Shown here piece by piece: positions 6,383 through 7,990 of a stretch of DNA of 7,990 bases (positions are counted from its first letter, which is position 1; the number at the start of each line of letters is the position of its first letter). Position numbers and translations under genes: made by a program. The notes beneath the pieces were generated by a model. The model did not search any database, was not told the origin of the DNA, and worked only from the letters and a program-made list of their open reading frames with translations. Source of the stretch: an uncultured Erysipelotrichaceae bacterium (GTDB taxonomy: Bacteria; Bacillota_I; Bacilli_A; Acholeplasmatales; Anaeroplasmataceae); the NCBI GenBank assembly GCA_902796895.1, contig CADBQV010000029.1:1-7990 (forward strand). Direction: 5' to 3'.

Positions 6383-7423
6383 ATGTATTCAAGTAGTGAT
6401 TTAAAAAAATATGACTTCTTTAAGGAAGCATTAAAAGCAAATAAAATTGAATATATTTTAGATACACTAACAGGTGTTATTAATAGAAAATTTATGCTAG
6501 AATATGTCAAACATTTAATTGATTTTAATGTGCCTTTTAGACTAGCTATCATGGATTTAGATGATTTTAAATTAATCAATGATAAATATGGTCATTTTAC
6601 TGGTGATATAATATTAGAGAGTGTAGCAAGTAACTTAGTTAATTATGTTAATGACAAAGGATTGGTTGGCCGCTTTGGTGGAGATGAATTTGTTTTAGTA
6701 TTATTTGATTTAAATGATTATAAATTAATTCATAAATTTTATTGTGGAATGTTAAAACCTGAGACAAAATTGCTAAGATCATATTATAAAATAAATGAAG
6801 AGCAATCTATATTCATAACAGCAACAATAGGCTGTGCTGCATTTCCTGATGATGCGAAGAATTTTGATGAATTATTCTTAATGAGTGATAAAACATTATA
6901 TCGTGGAAAAGCAAAAGGAAGAAATTGTTTTATCATATATGTTCATGAAAAGCATAAAGATTTCCAAATTCAAAAGATTCATAATGATGATGAAGCAACT
7001 ATTATTTTTAATATCAATTCTAAATTTGATGAATTAATACCTTTAAATCAAAAATTATTAGAATTATCATCATATATTAAAAATAATTTAAATTTAGATA
7101 ATATATTTTATATAGATTCTAATTCAAATTTATATGATATTGATGATTTTAAATTATTAAAAAAAAATACAGATTTATCATCTTTAAAATTCAATAATGA
7201 ATTATATAGATATGATTATAAAGGTGATGTAGAAAGATCACCTATTGGTGATGATATTAAAAATTATGAAATTGCATCTTTATTAATAACAAGAATTAAA
7301 GTTAAAGATGAAATAAAAGGATATATAATGTATGCCCTTAAAAGAACAGCTAAAATATGGCAAAACAATGAAATTGCAACACTTATGTTTTTAGCTAAGA
7401 CAATATCATTAGAAATAAAATAA
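6383..7423 (+). CDS. GGDEF diguanylate cyclase with C-terminal GAF-like domain
   Basis: This 346-residue, apparently soluble protein has an N-terminal GGDEF domain (about 22-190), which joins two GTP into the second messenger cyclic di-GMP. The domain opens with DTLTGVINR (27-35), followed by the metal- and nucleotide-binding stretch MDLDDFKLINDKYGH (57-71) and the intact catalytic loop RFGGDEF (97-103), then SDKTLYRGKAKGRN near the end, so activity is expected. The product-inhibition I-site (RxxD five residues before GGDEF) is replaced by NDKG (90-93), suggesting no such feedback. Residues about 205-346 look like a GAF-type sensor domain, with alternating strands and a final helix typical of GAF ends; this is a weak similarity read by eye. 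A sensory domain after GGDEF is the less common order. ATG 6383 has GGCGG seven bases upstream. The gene has its own promoter but directly follows the partner-switch operon, and its stop abuts a strong terminator. Confidence 0.92.
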   Translation: MYSSSDLKKYDFFKEALKANKIEYILDTLTGVINRKFMLEYVKHLIDFNVPFRLAIMDLDDFKLINDKYGHFTGDIILESVASNLVNYVNDKGLVGRFGGDEFVLVLFDLNDYKLIHKFYCGMLKPETKLLRSYYKINEEQSIFITATIGCAAFPDDAKNFDELFLMSDKTLYRGKAKGRNCFIIYVHEKHKDFQIQKIHNDDEATIIFNINSKFDELIPLNQKLLELSSYIKNNLNLDNIFYIDSNSNLYDIDDFKLLKKNTDLSSLKFNNELYRYDYKGDVERSPIGDDIKNYEIASLLITRIKVKDEIKGYIMYALKRTAKIWQNNEIATLMFLAKTISLEIK

Positions 7424-7470
7424 AAATAAGCTATAAATCTAGTTTTTAAGATTTATAGCTTATTTATTTT
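7424..7470. terminator. Bidirectional terminator between convergent genes
   Basis: A perfect 17-bp stem (7424-7440 with 7449-7465) and an 8-base loop (7441-7448) lie directly after the GGDEF stop codon. The + strand continues into TATTTT and the - strand, read leftwards, into a T-rich tract complementary to the A-rich end of the GGDEF gene. It therefore serves both the GGDEF gene and the reductase gene that stops at 7470. Confidence 0.9.
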
Positions 7471-7990
7471 TACATATCTAATCTATCAAAGAATTCTAAT
7501 GAATCTAGAGATTTGATAGCTTGTGTTAAATAATTAAAATCTGTTATTGGCCATCTATATCCTAAGCGATATAATGCTTTTACAGTAAATGTGAAATCAG
7601 CTTGAACTAATTCATATGTATGATTATCACTATTTGCATATGATAATAATGAAGATATAAGCATACTTTTCTTTTCATCTTGCATTATTTCATGAACTTT
7701 GTTATTGAACACATCATCACTAACTTTATCGATTTTAATTCCTGCTAAATTGATAGCGTCAATGACATCGCCCATTTGAACCTGGTGAGAGTTAGCACTG
7801 TGGAATACTGTAAATTTCTTTGGTGTTTGTGATAGAAGAAGTATAGTTTTAGCTATTTCATCGATTGGAGAGAAGTCTATTTTAGCATCAAGCATTGAAA
7901 TAGGGAACATTCCAATAACCTTATAGCCTTTTAGGTTTTTCATAAATGCGTTAGTAATACTATTTATTTGGAATTCTCCATCACTTTGTC
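7470..7990 (-). CDS. Thioester reductase domain, C-terminal end (NRPS-like; 5' partial)
   Basis: These are the last 172 codons of a gene that runs off the right edge. The frame is open to the window end: reading in from there gives QSDGEFQINSITNAFMKN, so the Met at 7943 is internal and not a start. The pattern DGEFQxN...NAFMKNLKGYKVIGMFP, then DAKIDFSPIDEIAKTILLL and FTVFHSANSHQV, matches the substrate-binding C-terminal part of thioester reductase (NAD-binding-4, SDR-like) domains. Such domains end many nonribosomal peptide synthetases and carboxylic acid reductases and release the product reductively as an aldehyde or alcohol using NADPH. The nucleotide-binding and Ser/Tyr/Lys catalytic motifs lie outside the window. 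The remaining residues to the C-terminus carry no further domain, so the reductase is terminal. A free-standing reductase is possible, but fusion to adenylation and carrier domains is the commoner arrangement. The gene ends at the shared terminator. Confidence 0.85.
   Translation of the reverse strand, partial: QSDGEFQINSITNAFMKNLKGYKVIGMFPISMLDAKIDFSPIDEIAKTILLLSQTPKKFTVFHSANSHQVQMGDVIDAINLAGIKIDKVSDDVFNNKVHEIMQDEKKSMLISSLLSYANSDNHTYELVQADFTFTVKALYRLGYRWPITDFNYLTQAIKSLDSLEFFDRLDM

Noticed and set aside
6274..6579. 101-codon open frame on the minus strand
   Set aside because: It overlaps the GGDEF promoter and the coding region for the conserved start of the GGDEF domain on the other strand. 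No start signals or family features are seen.
7941..7943. Met codon as the start of a 157-residue protein
   Set aside because: The frame stays open to the window edge and the preceding residues (DGEFQINS...NAF) are part of the conserved thioester reductase pattern.
1..7990. Alternative genetic code (TGA as Trp), CRISPR arrays, tRNA/rRNA genes or IS elements
   Set aside because: Every Trp codon checked is TGG and no in-frame TGA interrupts a gene. No regularly spaced repeats, cloverleaf-like sequences or transposase motifs were seen on either strand.

Overview
The window comes from a very AT-rich, Gram-positive-type bacterium, most likely an anaerobic, possibly gut-associated member of the Bacillota (Clostridia or a relative). 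The evidence is the strong A/T codon bias, GGAGG/GGTGG-type ribosome binding sites, sigma-A-like promoters, a YitT/DUF2179 membrane protein, a SpoIIE-type phosphatase with a STAS protein, and an NRPS-type thioester reductase end. The class cannot be fixed from sequence alone. All Trp codons I checked are TGG and all visible stops are TAA or TAG, so the standard bacterial code is adequate.

Layout. (1) 1-768, +: C-terminal half of a MATE-family transporter that begins outside the window, with its terminator near 849-880. (2) 879-2672, +: a small accessory transcription unit with its own promoter (TTTACA-N17-TATAAT). Its first frame is a decayed end of an RHS/YD-repeat protein, recognisable by a damaged junction around the DPDG motif and interrupted by an in-frame TAG. 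Two tightly packed genes for unrecognised membrane-anchored proteins follow, then a strong hairpin terminator. It looks like an orphan polymorphic-toxin tip with possible immunity or accessory genes. (3) 2724-3802, +: a YitT-family membrane protein as a single-gene unit with a clear promoter and terminator. (4) 3813-7465, +: a signalling block made of a STAS anti-sigma-factor-antagonist-like protein, a membrane sensor fused to a PP2C/SpoIIE phosphatase and an RsbW-like kinase domain, and, after its own promoter, a GGDEF diguanylate cyclase with a GAF-like C-terminus. (5) 7470-7990, -: the C-terminal end of a thioester reductase domain, probably the last domain of an NRPS or related carrier-protein enzyme, running off the right edge. 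It converges on the GGDEF gene at a shared bidirectional terminator.

How the genes may work together. The STAS protein and the phosphatase/kinase fusion form a complete partner switch: the kinase domain would phosphorylate the STAS serine and the PP2C domain would remove the phosphate in response to an extracellular signal. No sigma factor is visible, and the next gene is a diguanylate cyclase. This resembles the HsbR-HsbA-HsbD logic of Pseudomonas aeruginosa, in which a STAS protein acts on a diguanylate cyclase. That link is inferred from gene order. The RHS remnant unit, the YitT gene and the reductase gene appear functionally separate.
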